From: Bog-756 sp963839925 | GTDB lineage: Bacteria; Actinomycetota; Acidimicrobiia; Acidimicrobiales; RAAP-2 | Direction: 5' to 3' | Assembly (NCBI GenBank): GCA_963839925.1 | Contig: CAWIWV010000001.1 | Coordinates: 62,001-126,000 of the forward strand | Length of the DNA: 64,000 nucleotides | Part shown: positions 23,986-32,168 of the stretch, piece by piece | How the letters are laid out: every line of letters starts with the position of its first letter | How positions within the stretch are numbered: the stretch's first letter is position 1 | Notes under the pieces: model-generated | Seen by the model: only the letters and a program-made list of their open reading frames with translations | What the model was told of the DNA's origin: nothing | The model's database searches: none | Translations under genes and position numbers: made by a program

Positions 23986-24974
23986 CGCCACCGGATTGAC
24001 CGGTGATCCGAGCGCATTGGTGAACGGCAGCGGCGTCGCGTCCAGCAGGAAATCGTGGCGCCCGTCTGCGGCACATGCGTCGGCCAACTCGTCGAGGAAC
24101 CAGTTCTGGCCCTGGGTCATCCCCATCTCGACCAGATGGAGGAGATGGACCGGCAAGAAGATGTCCTCGGACTCGCAGGGGTAGACCTCGAGGACCAGGG
24201 TGTCCGTGGCGACCGCGGCCACGTCGTGCCGATGGAACCACCCGGCGGTGGCCATGGTGAGCCCGGGTGAGGGCCAGGTGTAGGCGACCAGGTCACGCAC
24301 CGGATCTGCACCTCGCAGTCCCGGGCGGCCGGGCAGGGCGAGGTGGGCGCTCTGACCGGTGCGCACCAGGACGACGTCGCCTGGTTCGATGGACACCCCT
24401 CCCCAGACGCACGCCTCGTCGAGGTCCTCGGGGGTGATCGGGTAGCCAGGCTCGAGGATCTCCAAGCCCTTGGAGCGAGGGAGGTCGAGGAGCACCCCTC
24501 GGGACACCAGCGATCTGACCAGGTGGATACCGAGCTTGGCGGCGCCACCCTGGGTGACTTCCGAAGCCGAGTACCCGTTGTAGAGCTTTCCCCCTGGTCT
24601 CCCGCGCCGTAGGAGACGTGGGCGAGACCGTCCCAGTGGGTCGCGCACTGCATGGCGAGGGTGACCACGTCCTCGGACGAGCAGATCCATTCTGGGTCGG
24701 CGCTGAGGGGTTCGTTGACGCACACCATCGACCGATCCGGGTTCACCCGTCCCGGGACGAAGCCCATCTGGATTCCCTCTTCGGACGAAAGGGGCAGGCC
24801 GAGGGCGAAGGACTCACCGTCCCGAACTGCGGCGACCCCCCGCAGCCGTGCCTCGGCGTCGATGAGGTTGAGGGTCCCAATTTGGTCGTTGGGGCCCCAT
24901 CGACCCCAATTGGTCACCTGAGCTGCCAATTCGCTGAACACGCTCGGGATGGACGCCGGGACGGGGACGGGCAC
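23977..24974 (-). pseudogene. Cyclase / kynurenine formamidase-like hydrolase, one frameshift
   Basis: Metal-dependent hydrolase of the cyclase superfamily. The N-terminal portion from 24974 (VTNWGRWGPNDQIGTLNLIDAEA, then MQCATHWDGLAHVSYG with the metal motif THxDxxxH) is in one frame. The rest (GKLYNGYSASEVTQGGAAKLGIHLV, then PGDVVLVRTGQ and the C-terminal NWFLDELADACAADGRHDFLL) is in another. One G is missing from a run near 24590-24594; six G on the minus strand would restore the frame, giving about 332 residues. The homopolymer context favours a sequencing error. The substrate is unknown. Confidence 0.82.
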
Positions 24975-25107
24975 GAGGCCCTTTGTACTCCAACCGCGAA
25001 AGTTTTGTGCAGTTCGCGCCGATACAGCTCACCTGGGCTTTGAGACGGAGTGGAAGCGCCTCCACCCCGATGCTAAGACTCATCGACGAAAGGGGCCGAT
25101 TCACTTG

Positions 25108-25113
25108 TATAAG
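25108..25113 (+). promoter_or_regulatory. Possible -10 box TATAAG upstream of the CAP-domain gene
   Basis: An AT-richer patch (cacttgtataagaagcg) in otherwise GC-rich DNA lies 44 bases before the proposed ATG. TATAAG is a plausible -10 element, but no convincing -35 is seen. Confidence 0.3.
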
Positions 25114-25156
25114 AAGCGAACCAGCGCACAAGCGCTGCATAGTTCCGCGTCGCGCC

Positions 25157-26737
25157 ATGTCGGCAGCGCGCCGCGGCCGTCCCGACCACCGGTCGGCGTC
25201 CTCCTCGTCGGGCGCCCAGCAGTCCTCGACGAAGCGAACGTCGGTTCGCGCGCTCGCTGTCGTTGCAGTCCTTCTCGGACTGCTCGGATCCTCGGCGATC
25301 ATCCGCGGCGCGTCAGCGAATCCGGTCGGCGGAACCAGCTCCACATCTCCGTCTCTCGCCCAGGTGCAGGACATGTACGCACAGGATCTCGTCGATCGCA
25401 TCAACGCCGAACGTGCGGCGCGAAGCAATGCCGAGGTGCCGATCCCGCAACTTCAGGTCAACGGCTCGCTGGCGGCGGACGCCCAAGCGTGGGCGAACCA
25501 GATCGCCGCCGCCGGGACGGTCTCCGACCCCACTCTTCCGCCCTGCCCCGAGCAGTCGGACCAGGTCTGTGCTCTTGCGGCCAACTCCGGCGACTCCGGG
25601 TACGGCTTCTGGCCTGGCGACGGGTCGGATGGGATGAACGGCGACTACATGCAGTCCGCCCCGCACCGGCAGAACATGCTGGAGGCCGCCTACGACCAGG
25701 TAGGCGTCGGTGTCACCTGCAGCGGTGGGCAGGCCTTCACCGTCGAGATCTTCGGCTACGCCTATGGCGAGCTCTCGACGGCTTACGCCCGCGAGGGAAC
25801 CCAGAACGTGCTCCAGGGTGACCCGGTCCCGCCGACACCCGAAGTTGCCGGTCCGCAGACCGGCGACCCCGTCTACTGCCCGGGCCAGACCTATGGGCCG
25901 AGCGGCGAGGTCACCTCGACTGGCGGCCAGTACCCGTATCCCTACCCGGTGCCGCCCGTGCCGAACGAAGCGGGCAACGTCGGCACACCGGTCGTCGGGA
26001 TCGCCGCCACCCCCGACTCCGAGGGCTATTGGATCGTCCGGTCAGACGGATCGATCATCACGAGGGGCGATGCGGAAAGCTACGGCTCGATGGCCGGCGA
26101 TCCGTTGGCCGCGCCGATCACCCATCTGGTTCCGACGCCGGACGGTCGGGGGTATTGGATGGTCGGAGCCGATGGGGGAATCTTCTCCTTCGGCGATGCC
26201 GGCTTCCACGGCTCGATGGGCGGCCAGCCGCTCAACGCACCGATCGTCGACCTCGCACCGACCCCTGACGGCAAGGGGTACTGGCTGGTCGGGAGCGACG
26301 GCGGGGTGTTCGCGTTCGGCGACGCAGGCTTCGAAGGCTCGATGGGCGGCCGGCCGCTGAATGCGCCGGTCGTCGGATTGGCGCCGGACAGAGCGACCGG
26401 CGGCTACTGGCTGGTCGGTTCCGATGGAGGCGTCTACTCCTTCGATGCGCCCTTCGAGGGTTCGGCCGGGTCACTCCAACTCAACGCACCGGTCGACGGA
26501 ATCTCCGTCAACGCGTCGGGAAATGGGTACTGGTTGGTGGGCGCCGACGGCTCGGTCTTTGCCTTCGGGGCTGCCGAGTTCGAGGGCAGCGGTGGCAACC
26601 TCACCCTTGCCGCACCGATCGTCGGGTTGGCCCCGGACCTGGCCACCGGTGGGTACTGGTTGGTCGGGAGCGACGGAGGCATCTTCGCCTTCGACGCCCC
26701 TTACTTCGGGCGAGCCGGAAATCCGGCTGAAGGCTGA
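25157..26737 (+). CDS. Secreted CAP (SCP/PR1) domain protein with six propeller-like repeats
   Basis: With ATG at 25157 the product is 526 residues. A basic N-terminus and hydrophobic segment (about 28-52, VRALAVVAVLLGLLGSSAII) form a signal peptide or anchor. A CAP domain follows (about 70-200): DLVDRINAERAARS, LAADAQAWANQIAAAG, PHRQNMLEAAYDQVGVGVTCSGG. A Pro/Tyr-rich linker leads to about six repeats of 45-48 residues with the core GYWLVGSDGGVFAFGDAGFEGSMGG and a turn LNAPVVGLAPTPDG. The same repeat occurs in the CHAP protein at 40.7 kb. An earlier in-frame start at 24983 lacks a signal peptide. The gene ends in a 10-bp tandem repeat. Confidence 0.8.
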   Translation: MSAARRGRPDHRSASSSSGAQQSSTKRTSVRALAVVAVLLGLLGSSAIIRGASANPVGGTSSTSPSLAQVQDMYAQDLVDRINAERAARSNAEVPIPQLQVNGSLAADAQAWANQIAAAGTVSDPTLPPCPEQSDQVCALAANSGDSGYGFWPGDGSDGMNGDYMQSAPHRQNMLEAAYDQVGVGVTCSGGQAFTVEIFGYAYGELSTAYAREGTQNVLQGDPVPPTPEVAGPQTGDPVYCPGQTYGPSGEVTSTGGQYPYPYPVPPVPNEAGNVGTPVVGIAATPDSEGYWIVRSDGSIITRGDAESYGSMAGDPLAAPITHLVPTPDGRGYWMVGADGGIFSFGDAGFHGSMGGQPLNAPIVDLAPTPDGKGYWLVGSDGGVFAFGDAGFEGSMGGRPLNAPVVGLAPDRATGGYWLVGSDGGVYSFDAPFEGSAGSLQLNAPVDGISVNASGNGYWLVGADGSVFAFGAAEFEGSGGNLTLAAPIVGLAPDLATGGYWLVGSDGGIFAFDAPYFGRAGNPAEG

Positions 26738-26770
26738 CGGAGGCTGACGGAGGCTGACGGAGGCTGACGG
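26731..26770 (+). repeat. 10-bp tandem repeat aggctgacgg, four copies, at a stop codon
   Basis: Four perfect 10-bp copies begin at the last codons of the CAP gene; the first contains its TGA stop. Because 10 is not a multiple of three, the added TGA triplets fall in all three frames. Confidence 0.95.
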
Positions 26771-26801
26771 CCCTACCGAGCGCCGAGCTCGCCCGGCGGC
26801 C

Positions 26802-28271
26802 TCAGCCTGACCAGATGATCGACTGCATCTCCGAGTACGCCTCGAGGCTGTAGTCGCCGCCATCACGACCGATGCCGCTCATCTTGAAGCCTCCGAAGGG
26901 GGCGTCCATGTTCCGCTGCGCGGTGTTGATGCCGACGTGGCCCGCTTGGAGACGCTTTGCGACCCGGAATGCTCGAGGGGTGTCCTTCGAAAACACGTAG
27001 TCGTACAGTCCGAACTCCGAGTCGTTGGCGATTGCGATCCCTTCCTCCTCGTCATCGAAGGGGATTGCCACGACGACAGGACCGAAGATCTCCTCACGGG
27101 CCACGACCATCTCGTTGGAGCCGGTGATCAAGGTCGGTTCGACGTAGTAGCCGGTCGGCAGATGGTCGGGACGGTTCCCGCCGGTGACGACTTCGCCTTG
27201 CTCGCGCCCGGATGCGATGTGCGCGAGCACCCGCTCCTGCTGGGTGGCGGAGATGAGCGGGCCGACCACGGTCTCCTGCTGGGTCGGGTCCCCGACCTTC
27301 AGGAAGCCGGCGAACTGGGAGAGACCTTCCACCAGCTGATCGAAGATGCTTCGATGGACCACCGCTCTGGTCGGCGCGGTGCAGATCTGCCCGGAGTGGA
27401 AGGCCCAGGTGGACCCGATTGCGGTGACCGCGGACTTGATGTCGGCATCCTCGAAGACCACCGCCGCGCCCTTCCCGCCCAGCTCCATCAACAGTCGCTT
27501 CATCGAAGGGGCTCCCGCCGCGGCGATCCGCTGTCCGACGACGGTCGAGCCGGTGAAGGAGACCATGTCGACATCGGGCGAGGTGGTGAGCACCGACGCC
27601 GGCTCTGGCCCCTGGGAGTTGATGATGTTGACCACGCCGGGGGGTAACCCGACCTCTTCGAGCACTCGTGCGAGCGCGATCACCGCGAGCGGATCCTGAG
27701 GAGCGGGCTTCATGACCACGGTGTTGCCCATCGCCAGGGCCGGGGCCACCTTGCCGGCCATGTTGGTGAGGGGGAAGTTGTAACTGGCGATGGCTGCGAC
27801 CACCCCGACCGGCTGGCGGTAGGCGAGGGCGCTGATCAGGCCACCAGGAGCCAGCGGCGTGGCAGCGGAGACGATGGGTGGAAGCATCGACTCCTGCACG
27901 TGGCGGATGTCCCGGGAGTAGCGGTCGAAGCGATCGGCACAGACCGGCACTTGCATGCGGGAGCCGACCGATGCGGTGGCCCCGGTCTCGGCGATGACCA
28001 GCGGGACCAGCTCGTCGTTCTTCGCGCGGATGGCAGCACTGGCGGCCTTGAGTAGAGCCAGGCGGTCCTCGGTCGGAGTTGCCGCCCACCCCGGCTGGGC
28101 CTCGCGAGCAGCCGCAGCCGCGGCTGCGGCGTCTTCCGGAGAGGCGTTCGGGGCCTTGCCCACCACCTGTTCGGTGGCCGGGTTGATGATGTCGTAGGTT
28201 CCGCCTCCTGCGTCGACCCACTTGCCCCCGATCAGGAGCTGCGTCTCGTCTCGGGTGCTCGGAGTAGCCAT
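26802..28271 (-). CDS. Aldehyde dehydrogenase family protein
   Basis: NAD(P)-dependent aldehyde dehydrogenase of 489 residues. The catalytic Cys is in HSGQICTAPTR (about residue 290) and the general base Glu in LMELGGKGA (about 257). The cofactor segment is SYNFPLTNMAGKVAPALAMGNTVVMKPAPQDP with FTGSTVVG, and the late motif EEIFGPVVVAIPF is present. The substrate is not evident. The promoter carries the 15-bp inverted repeat at 28365-28379 directly after a TACACT box, placing the gene in the proposed catabolic regulon. The ribosome-binding site is AAGGGAC. Confidence 0.93.
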   Translation of the reverse strand: MATPSTRDETQLLIGGKWVDAGGGTYDIINPATEQVVGKAPNASPEDAAAAAAAAREAQPGWAATPTEDRLALLKAASAAIRAKNDELVPLVIAETGATASVGSRMQVPVCADRFDRYSRDIRHVQESMLPPIVSAATPLAPGGLISALAYRQPVGVVAAIASYNFPLTNMAGKVAPALAMGNTVVMKPAPQDPLAVIALARVLEEVGLPPGVVNIINSQGPEPASVLTTSPDVDMVSFTGSTVVGQRIAAAGAPSMKRLLMELGGKGAAVVFEDADIKSAVTAIGSTWAFHSGQICTAPTRAVVHRSIFDQLVEGLSQFAGFLKVGDPTQQETVVGPLISATQQERVLAHIASGREQGEVVTGGNRPDHLPTGYYVEPTLITGSNEMVVAREEIFGPVVVAIPFDDEEEGIAIANDSEFGLYDYVFSKDTPRAFRVAKRLQAGHVGINTAQRNMDAPFGGFKMSGIGRDGGDYSLEAYSEMQSIIWSG

Positions 28272-28283
28272 GGTGGTCCCTTT

Positions 28284-28310
28284 CTCAGGCGTGCTCAGGC
28301 GTGTTCAGGT
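28284..28310 (-). repeat. 10-bp direct repeat in the aldehyde dehydrogenase leader
   Basis: The unit tcaggcgtgc occurs twice with one change and a partial third time, between the promoter and the start codon. It is a small slippage-type duplication. Confidence 0.6.
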
Positions 28311-28364
28311 CGGGTTGGGTTGCGGCGTGGTTTTCGGTGCCGACGTGCCGTTGCCTGAAGCTGT

Positions 28365-28379
28365 CTGACGATGCGTCAG
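28365..28379. promoter_or_regulatory. 15-bp operator CTGACG-ATG-CGTCAG
   Basis: A perfect 6-3-6 inverted repeat. On the minus strand it begins one base after a TACACT -10 box, so it covers the likely transcription start of the aldehyde dehydrogenase gene, 93 bp upstream of its ATG. A bound repressor there would block transcription. The same motif recurs at three other catabolic promoters in this window. Confidence 0.7.
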
Positions 28380-28380
28380 C

Positions 28381-28386
28381 AGTGTA
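28381..28386 (-). promoter_or_regulatory. -10 box TACACT of the aldehyde dehydrogenase promoter
   Basis: TACACT (TANNNT) on the minus strand, immediately upstream of the inverted repeat. An identical hexamer serves the amidohydrolase at 36.7 kb. Confidence 0.5.
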
Positions 28387-28419
28387 GGTGGTGCATGTGA
28401 AACAGACGTAGTCGGAAGA

Positions 28420-30153
28420 TCAACCGGCGGCAGCGGAGGTGTCGACGGTGACCGTGTCGCGTCCTGACCGGAGCAGCGTCCCGGGGAGGTTTCCGGTCGG
28501 CTTGCCGTCGGCGACCGTCTCGACTCCGTTCACCAGGACGCGCACCACGCCGATTGCGTCGGCGATCAGCCGCGGGCTCCCGCCCGGCAGATCGTTGACC
28601 AGAGTGGCGGGTTCGGAACCGACCGTCTCGGGGTCGAAGACGAAGAGGTCGGCTCGGAGGCCCTCGGCGACCCGGCCCCGGTCGTGCAGCCCGAAGAGCT
28701 CGGCCGGCTGTTGGGTCATCGTGTGCACCGCCCGTTCCATCGACACGAGCTTGCGCTTGCGCAGGCAGTCGCCCAGGAAGGACGTCGGGTAGTTGGATCC
28801 GCACATCCGGTCGAGGTGGGCGCCGGCATCGGACCCACCGACCATCGCACCCGGGTTCTCCCACACCGCCACCCGGGCTGCCCACGAGGCGTCGTCGCCG
28901 TCGGAGGCCTTTGGCCACAGCACGGTGCGGAGATCATCGGCGATCACCAGGTCCAACAGTGCATCGAAGGGCGGCTTTCCCTGGTCCGCGGCGATGGAGC
29001 CGACATCGCGCCAGCTCAGGCCCTCGTTCTCGGGGGCATAGGTGTCGCCGATGATGTAGTTGGACCAGTTCGACAGGCGGCGGAAGACCCCGGCGCCCTC
29101 GGAATGGGCGAGCTCGTCGAGCTGATCCCGCACCGCCGGGTCCCGCAGTTTCTCGATCCGCTCCTCGAGGGGAAGCCCCATGACGTCACCCCAACCGGGG
29201 ATCAGGAAGAGGGCGCAGTGATTCCGGAAACTCATGTTCATCGGCACCAGGGTGGGCATGGTGAGGGCGACGATGCGCCCCCCGGCCTTTGCGGCGGCGA
29301 CCGACGCTTCGAGCTGGCGCTCGGTCTTGTCCGGGGTGCGCGAATCGACGGTGAGGAGGTTCCAGTTGAGCGGCCGCCGTGCGGTGGTGGTCATCGCCAC
29401 CATCAGGTCGATCTCGTCGTCGCTGAACTTGTCGAGACAGCCGTTGGTGATGTACTCCAACGTGGTGCCGGGGTGGTCCCGCACGACCTCGCAGAGCGCA
29501 AGCATCTCCCGGCGATCCGCGTTGCGGGAGGAGATGGGGTTGCCGTCTCCGTCGGAGTGGGTCCGCGACTGAGAGGACGAGAAACCGAGGCCGCCGGCCT
29601 CGATCGATTCGGCCAGCAGGGCGGCCATCTCGGCGATCTCCTCGTCGGTCGCGACCTCGCCGCCGCGGTCGGATCCCATCACCCAGCGCCGGAGCGCGCA
29701 GTGTCCGACCAGAAACCCCGCGTTGACACCCAGGTTTCCCTCCAGCTTGCCGAGGTACTCCGCGAACGTGGTCCAGTTCCAGGGAAGGCCGGTCTCGAGC
29801 GCCACCAGGGGCATGCCCTCGACCTTCGCCATCATCCGACGTATGTAGTCGTGGTCCGCCCCTTTGATCGGGGCCAGGGTGAAGCCGCAGTTCCCGGCGA
29901 TGACCGTCGTCACCCCGTGGAGGTTGGACGGGGAGGCGGTCGGGTCCCAGAAGAGCTGGGCGTCGTAGTGGGTGTGCGGGTCGATGATGCCCGGTGCGAC
30001 GACCAGACCCTGGGCGTCGAACTCGGTGGTCCCGCTCTCGTCGACCTGACCGACGGCGACGATCATGCCGTCCTTGATCCCGACGTCCGCCCGGCGGGCC
30101 GCCGAGCCGGTGCCGTCGACGACCTGGCCGTTTCGGATCACGTAGTCGAGCAT
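28420..30153 (-). CDS. D-aminoacylase / N-acyl-D-amino acid deacylase-type amidohydrolase
   Basis: Amidohydrolase-superfamily protein (amidohydrolase 3) of 577 residues. The metal motif is PGIIDPHTHYDAQLFWDP, followed by TTVIAGNCGFTLAP, with GNCG as in D-aminoacylases, then FVGHCALRRWVMG and late MVGGSDAGAHLDRMCGSNYPTSFL. The C-terminus (GSPRLIADAIGVVRVLVNGVETV) closes the small beta-sandwich domain. The true substrate may not be a D-amino acid; many actinobacterial members are uncharacterised. The promoter carries the inverted repeat at 30188-30202. Ribosome-binding site GAAGGGA. Confidence 0.88.
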   Translation of the reverse strand: MLDYVIRNGQVVDGTGSAARRADVGIKDGMIVAVGQVDESGTTEFDAQGLVVAPGIIDPHTHYDAQLFWDPTASPSNLHGVTTVIAGNCGFTLAPIKGADHDYIRRMMAKVEGMPLVALETGLPWNWTTFAEYLGKLEGNLGVNAGFLVGHCALRRWVMGSDRGGEVATDEEIAEMAALLAESIEAGGLGFSSSQSRTHSDGDGNPISSRNADRREMLALCEVVRDHPGTTLEYITNGCLDKFSDDEIDLMVAMTTTARRPLNWNLLTVDSRTPDKTERQLEASVAAAKAGGRIVALTMPTLVPMNMSFRNHCALFLIPGWGDVMGLPLEERIEKLRDPAVRDQLDELAHSEGAGVFRRLSNWSNYIIGDTYAPENEGLSWRDVGSIAADQGKPPFDALLDLVIADDLRTVLWPKASDGDDASWAARVAVWENPGAMVGGSDAGAHLDRMCGSNYPTSFLGDCLRKRKLVSMERAVHTMTQQPAELFGLHDRGRVAEGLRADLFVFDPETVGSEPATLVNDLPGGSPRLIADAIGVVRVLVNGVETVADGKPTGNLPGTLLRSGRDTVTVDTSAAAG

Positions 30154-30187
30154 GGTGGTGTTCCCTTCGGTGGTTCCAAACCAGGAC

Positions 30188-30202
30188 CTGACAGACCGTC
30201 AG
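30188..30202. promoter_or_regulatory. 15-bp operator CTGACA-GAC-CGTCAG
   Basis: The same inverted repeat with one mismatch in the left arm. On the minus strand the -10 box TAAACT overlaps its first two bases, so the site sits at the -10/+1 region, 35 bp upstream of the D-aminoacylase-type gene. It is part of the set at 28365, 36770 and 55511. Confidence 0.65.
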
Positions 30203-30206
30203 TTTA
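30201..30206 (-). promoter_or_regulatory. -10 box TAAACT overlapping the operator
   Basis: TAAACT on the minus strand fits TANNNT and shares two bases with the inverted repeat, the arrangement expected for a repressor-controlled promoter. Confidence 0.45.
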
Positions 30207-30394
30207 GGCGTGGCGGTTGGGGCTCGCCGCCCTGCCGGCCGCGTGCTCGGCCGCGTGCTCGGCCTTGCTCGGCCGGCTCGGACTGCTCAGCCGCTCAACA
30301 GCGCCTTGCCAGTGGGCACGGGCCTCGACGGGCCCGATGGTAGGTTCCGATCATCGACCTCTCTTGGCTTCGAAACCACCTGCTTCCGGTCGTC

Positions 30395-31207
30395 GTGCTG
30401 CTGCTCGGCACCGCCCTCTTCGTCCGGTTCTGCCACTGGGTCGGGAACCGTCGCCGTGAGTGGATCGACAGCCAGATCCGTCATCAGATCGAGGCTGGTC
30501 TTGTGGCATCGGAGAGCCTCAAGCGCTCACGGGCGGTCAGCGAGGCGGTCGAGTGGGCAGCGGTGGCCCTTGCGTCGTTCATCGTGGCGATCGTGGCGCT
30601 CGACCGGCTGGGGATTCCGCTCACCACGTTGGTGGCCCCGGCCACGGTGATCGGGATCGGGCTCGGCTTCGGCGCCCAACAGATGGTCGGCGACCTGCTG
30701 GCAGGGTTCTTCCTGCTCACTGAGCATCAGTTCGGCTTCGGGGACCTGATCCGCCTTTCGGTGCCCGGACAGGCGACGAGCGTCACCGGAATAGTCGAAG
30801 AGCTGACCCTGCGGGTGACCAAGTTGCGAAACGCCCAGGGTGAGCTGGTCGTGGTGCCGAACAGCGCCATGCGCCAGGTGACCAATCTGTCGAAGGACTG
30901 GTCTCGGGCGGTCATCGACGTCCCGGTGGCGGTCACCGAAGATCTCGGTCGGGTGACGACTCTGTTGAAAGAGGTCGTCGCCGAGATGGCAGCGGAGACC
31001 CAATGGCACGACCTGCTGCTCGGCGCTCCGGTGGTCGCAGGAGTGGAGACCATCAACGTCGGATTCGTCCAGCTTCGGCTCATCGCCCGCACCCTGCCCG
31101 GTCGCCAGTTCGAAGTCGGACGCGAGATCCGCCTCCGGGCGACGACCGCGTTGCGTTCCGCAGGGATCGCCTCGCCGACCAGCGACCCGTCGGTCTCCGG
31201 GTCCTGA
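30395..31207 (+). CDS. MscS-family small-conductance mechanosensitive channel
   Basis: Membrane channel that opens under osmotic stress. The GTG at 30395 gives 270 residues. Transmembrane segments lie near 1-12 and 48-68, followed by the pore helix region IPLTTLVAPATVIGIGLGFGAQQMVGDLLAGFFLLTEHQFGFGDLI, the family signature. The beta domain has GIVEELTLRVTKLRNAQGELVVVPNSAM. The frame is open 17 codons further (to 30344) and encodes a hydrophobic, family-like stretch (LSWLRNHLLPVV) but without ATG, GTG or TTG, so the true start may be an unusual codon or be obscured by an error. It overlaps the next gene by one base (TGATG). Confidence 0.9.
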   Translation: MLLLGTALFVRFCHWVGNRRREWIDSQIRHQIEAGLVASESLKRSRAVSEAVEWAAVALASFIVAIVALDRLGIPLTTLVAPATVIGIGLGFGAQQMVGDLLAGFFLLTEHQFGFGDLIRLSVPGQATSVTGIVEELTLRVTKLRNAQGELVVVPNSAMRQVTNLSKDWSRAVIDVPVAVTEDLGRVTTLLKEVVAEMAAETQWHDLLLGAPVVAGVETINVGFVQLRLIARTLPGRQFEVGREIRLRATTALRSAGIASPTSDPSVSGS

Positions 31208-31821
31208 TGAGCGGTCCACCCGACGAGCCGTCGGATCCAGGACTGGCGGACGATCCTGAACCACCGGATCCAGACGAACCCACGCTGCTCGATCAGGGGG
31301 ATCGCACGGCACAGGAGCCGACGGTCGCCCACGAGCCCCATCATCTGGTGGACGAAGTGGCCATCAGCCGCTTTGCCGGCTTCATGTCGATGCCGGTCAG
31401 TCGCCGCTTCCCGCTCCGACGTTCGACGGTGCTGATGGCGGCGGCGTTCGTCGGCTTCGGGGTGCTCCTCTACTACTTCCCACCCCAGACCACGCCGTCC
31501 TTTGGCCGACACACCGCGGCCAACGGCCAGCAGTACGACGTGGTGCCCGTCCCTTCGACCACGACGACGACGGTGACGCCCCCTTACAAGGTCACGCCGG
31601 TCACCAGCTCCACCGTGCCGACGACAAATCCAGTAGCGAGTTCGTCGACAACTTCCACGGCCCCAAGTCACACGACGACGATTCCCGTTCACCCGTCGAC
31701 GACGACTACGACCCGACCGGGAAGCACGACGACGAGCTCAACCACAACGTCCAGTACCTCGACGACGACCACCGCCCCGGGCGTTTCACAAAGCACTACG
31801 CCGACGACTGCTGTTCCCTGA
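31207..31821 (+). CDS. Single-pass membrane protein with Thr/Ser-rich mucin-like tail
   Basis: No family is recognised. The ATG at 31207 overlaps the mscS stop. The 204-residue product has an acidic, Pro-rich N-terminus (PDEPSDPGLADDPEPPDPDEP), a transmembrane segment (about 77-94, VLMAAAFVGFGVLLYYFP), and about 90 residues dominated by Thr and Ser (STTTTTRPGSTTTSSTTTSS). The positive residues before the helix suggest the tail is outside the cell; the composition suggests a glycosylated, cell-wall-spanning stalk. Coupling to the channel gene hints at a joint role, unproven. It faces a similar protein on the other strand 11 bp away. Confidence 0.7.
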   Translation: MSGPPDEPSDPGLADDPEPPDPDEPTLLDQGDRTAQEPTVAHEPHHLVDEVAISRFAGFMSMPVSRRFPLRRSTVLMAAAFVGFGVLLYYFPPQTTPSFGRHTAANGQQYDVVPVPSTTTTTVTPPYKVTPVTSSTVPTTNPVASSSTTSTAPSHTTTIPVHPSTTTTTRPGSTTTSSTTTSSTSTTTTAPGVSQSTTPTTAVP

Positions 31822-31832
31822 CGGTTCGTCGC

Positions 31833-32168
31833 TCAGGGAGCGAGTGTGCTCGTCGTGCCGGAGTTGGTGCCGGAGTTGGTGCCCGTGGTGCCCGTGGTGC
31901 CCGTGCCGGTGCTCGTGCTTGTGCCCGCGGTGGTCGTGCTGCTCGTCGTGGTCGTGCTGCTCGTCGTGGTCGTGCCCGTGCGATGGCTCGGCTTCGGCGA
32001 CACAGTGGTGCTCGTCGACTGCAGGAACCGTTGGAACGCCCGGGTCTCGTGATCGAAGCTTGGCTTGGCCTTGGACAGGGTCACCACATCAGCGACGACC
32101 AGACCTCCCACAACCAGGAGGGCTAGAGCCAGAACGACCAATCCACGAGCGCGCCTGGGCACGCTCAC
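31833..32168 (-). CDS. Single-pass membrane protein with Thr-rich tail
   Basis: A 111-residue protein with GTG start at 32168 overlapping the LLM gene's stop (GTGA), so it is co-translated with it. A basic N-terminus (VPRRARG) precedes one transmembrane helix (LVVLALALLVVGGLVVADVV), a short linker (SKAKPSFDHETRAFQRFLQS), and a tail of about 55 residues almost wholly Thr, Ser and Gly (TTTTSSTTTTSSTTTAG, TGTTGTNSG). The tail is predicted extracellular. A much longer open frame on the same strand is an artefact of codon bias; the TM and overlap define this start. Confidence 0.65.
   Translation of the reverse strand: MSVPRRARGLVVLALALLVVGGLVVADVVTLSKAKPSFDHETRAFQRFLQSTSTTVSPKPSHRTGTTTTSSTTTTSSTTTAGTSTSTGTGTTGTTGTNSGTNSGTTSTLAP

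Larger units (their letters stand above)
30154..30394. other. Intergenic region between divergent amidohydrolase and mscS genes
   Basis: The region holds the operator and -10 box of the minus-strand amidohydrolase gene at its left, 12-bp repeats gccgcgtgctcg near 30238-30262, and a TAGGTT box at 30341-30346 that may be the promoter of the mscS gene. From 30344 the mscS frame is already open. No separate gene was seen. Confidence 0.6.

Noticed and set aside
31845..31990. GT-rich microsatellite between genes
   Set aside because: It is the coding sequence of the Thr-rich tail on the minus strand, in frame with an upstream membrane helix.
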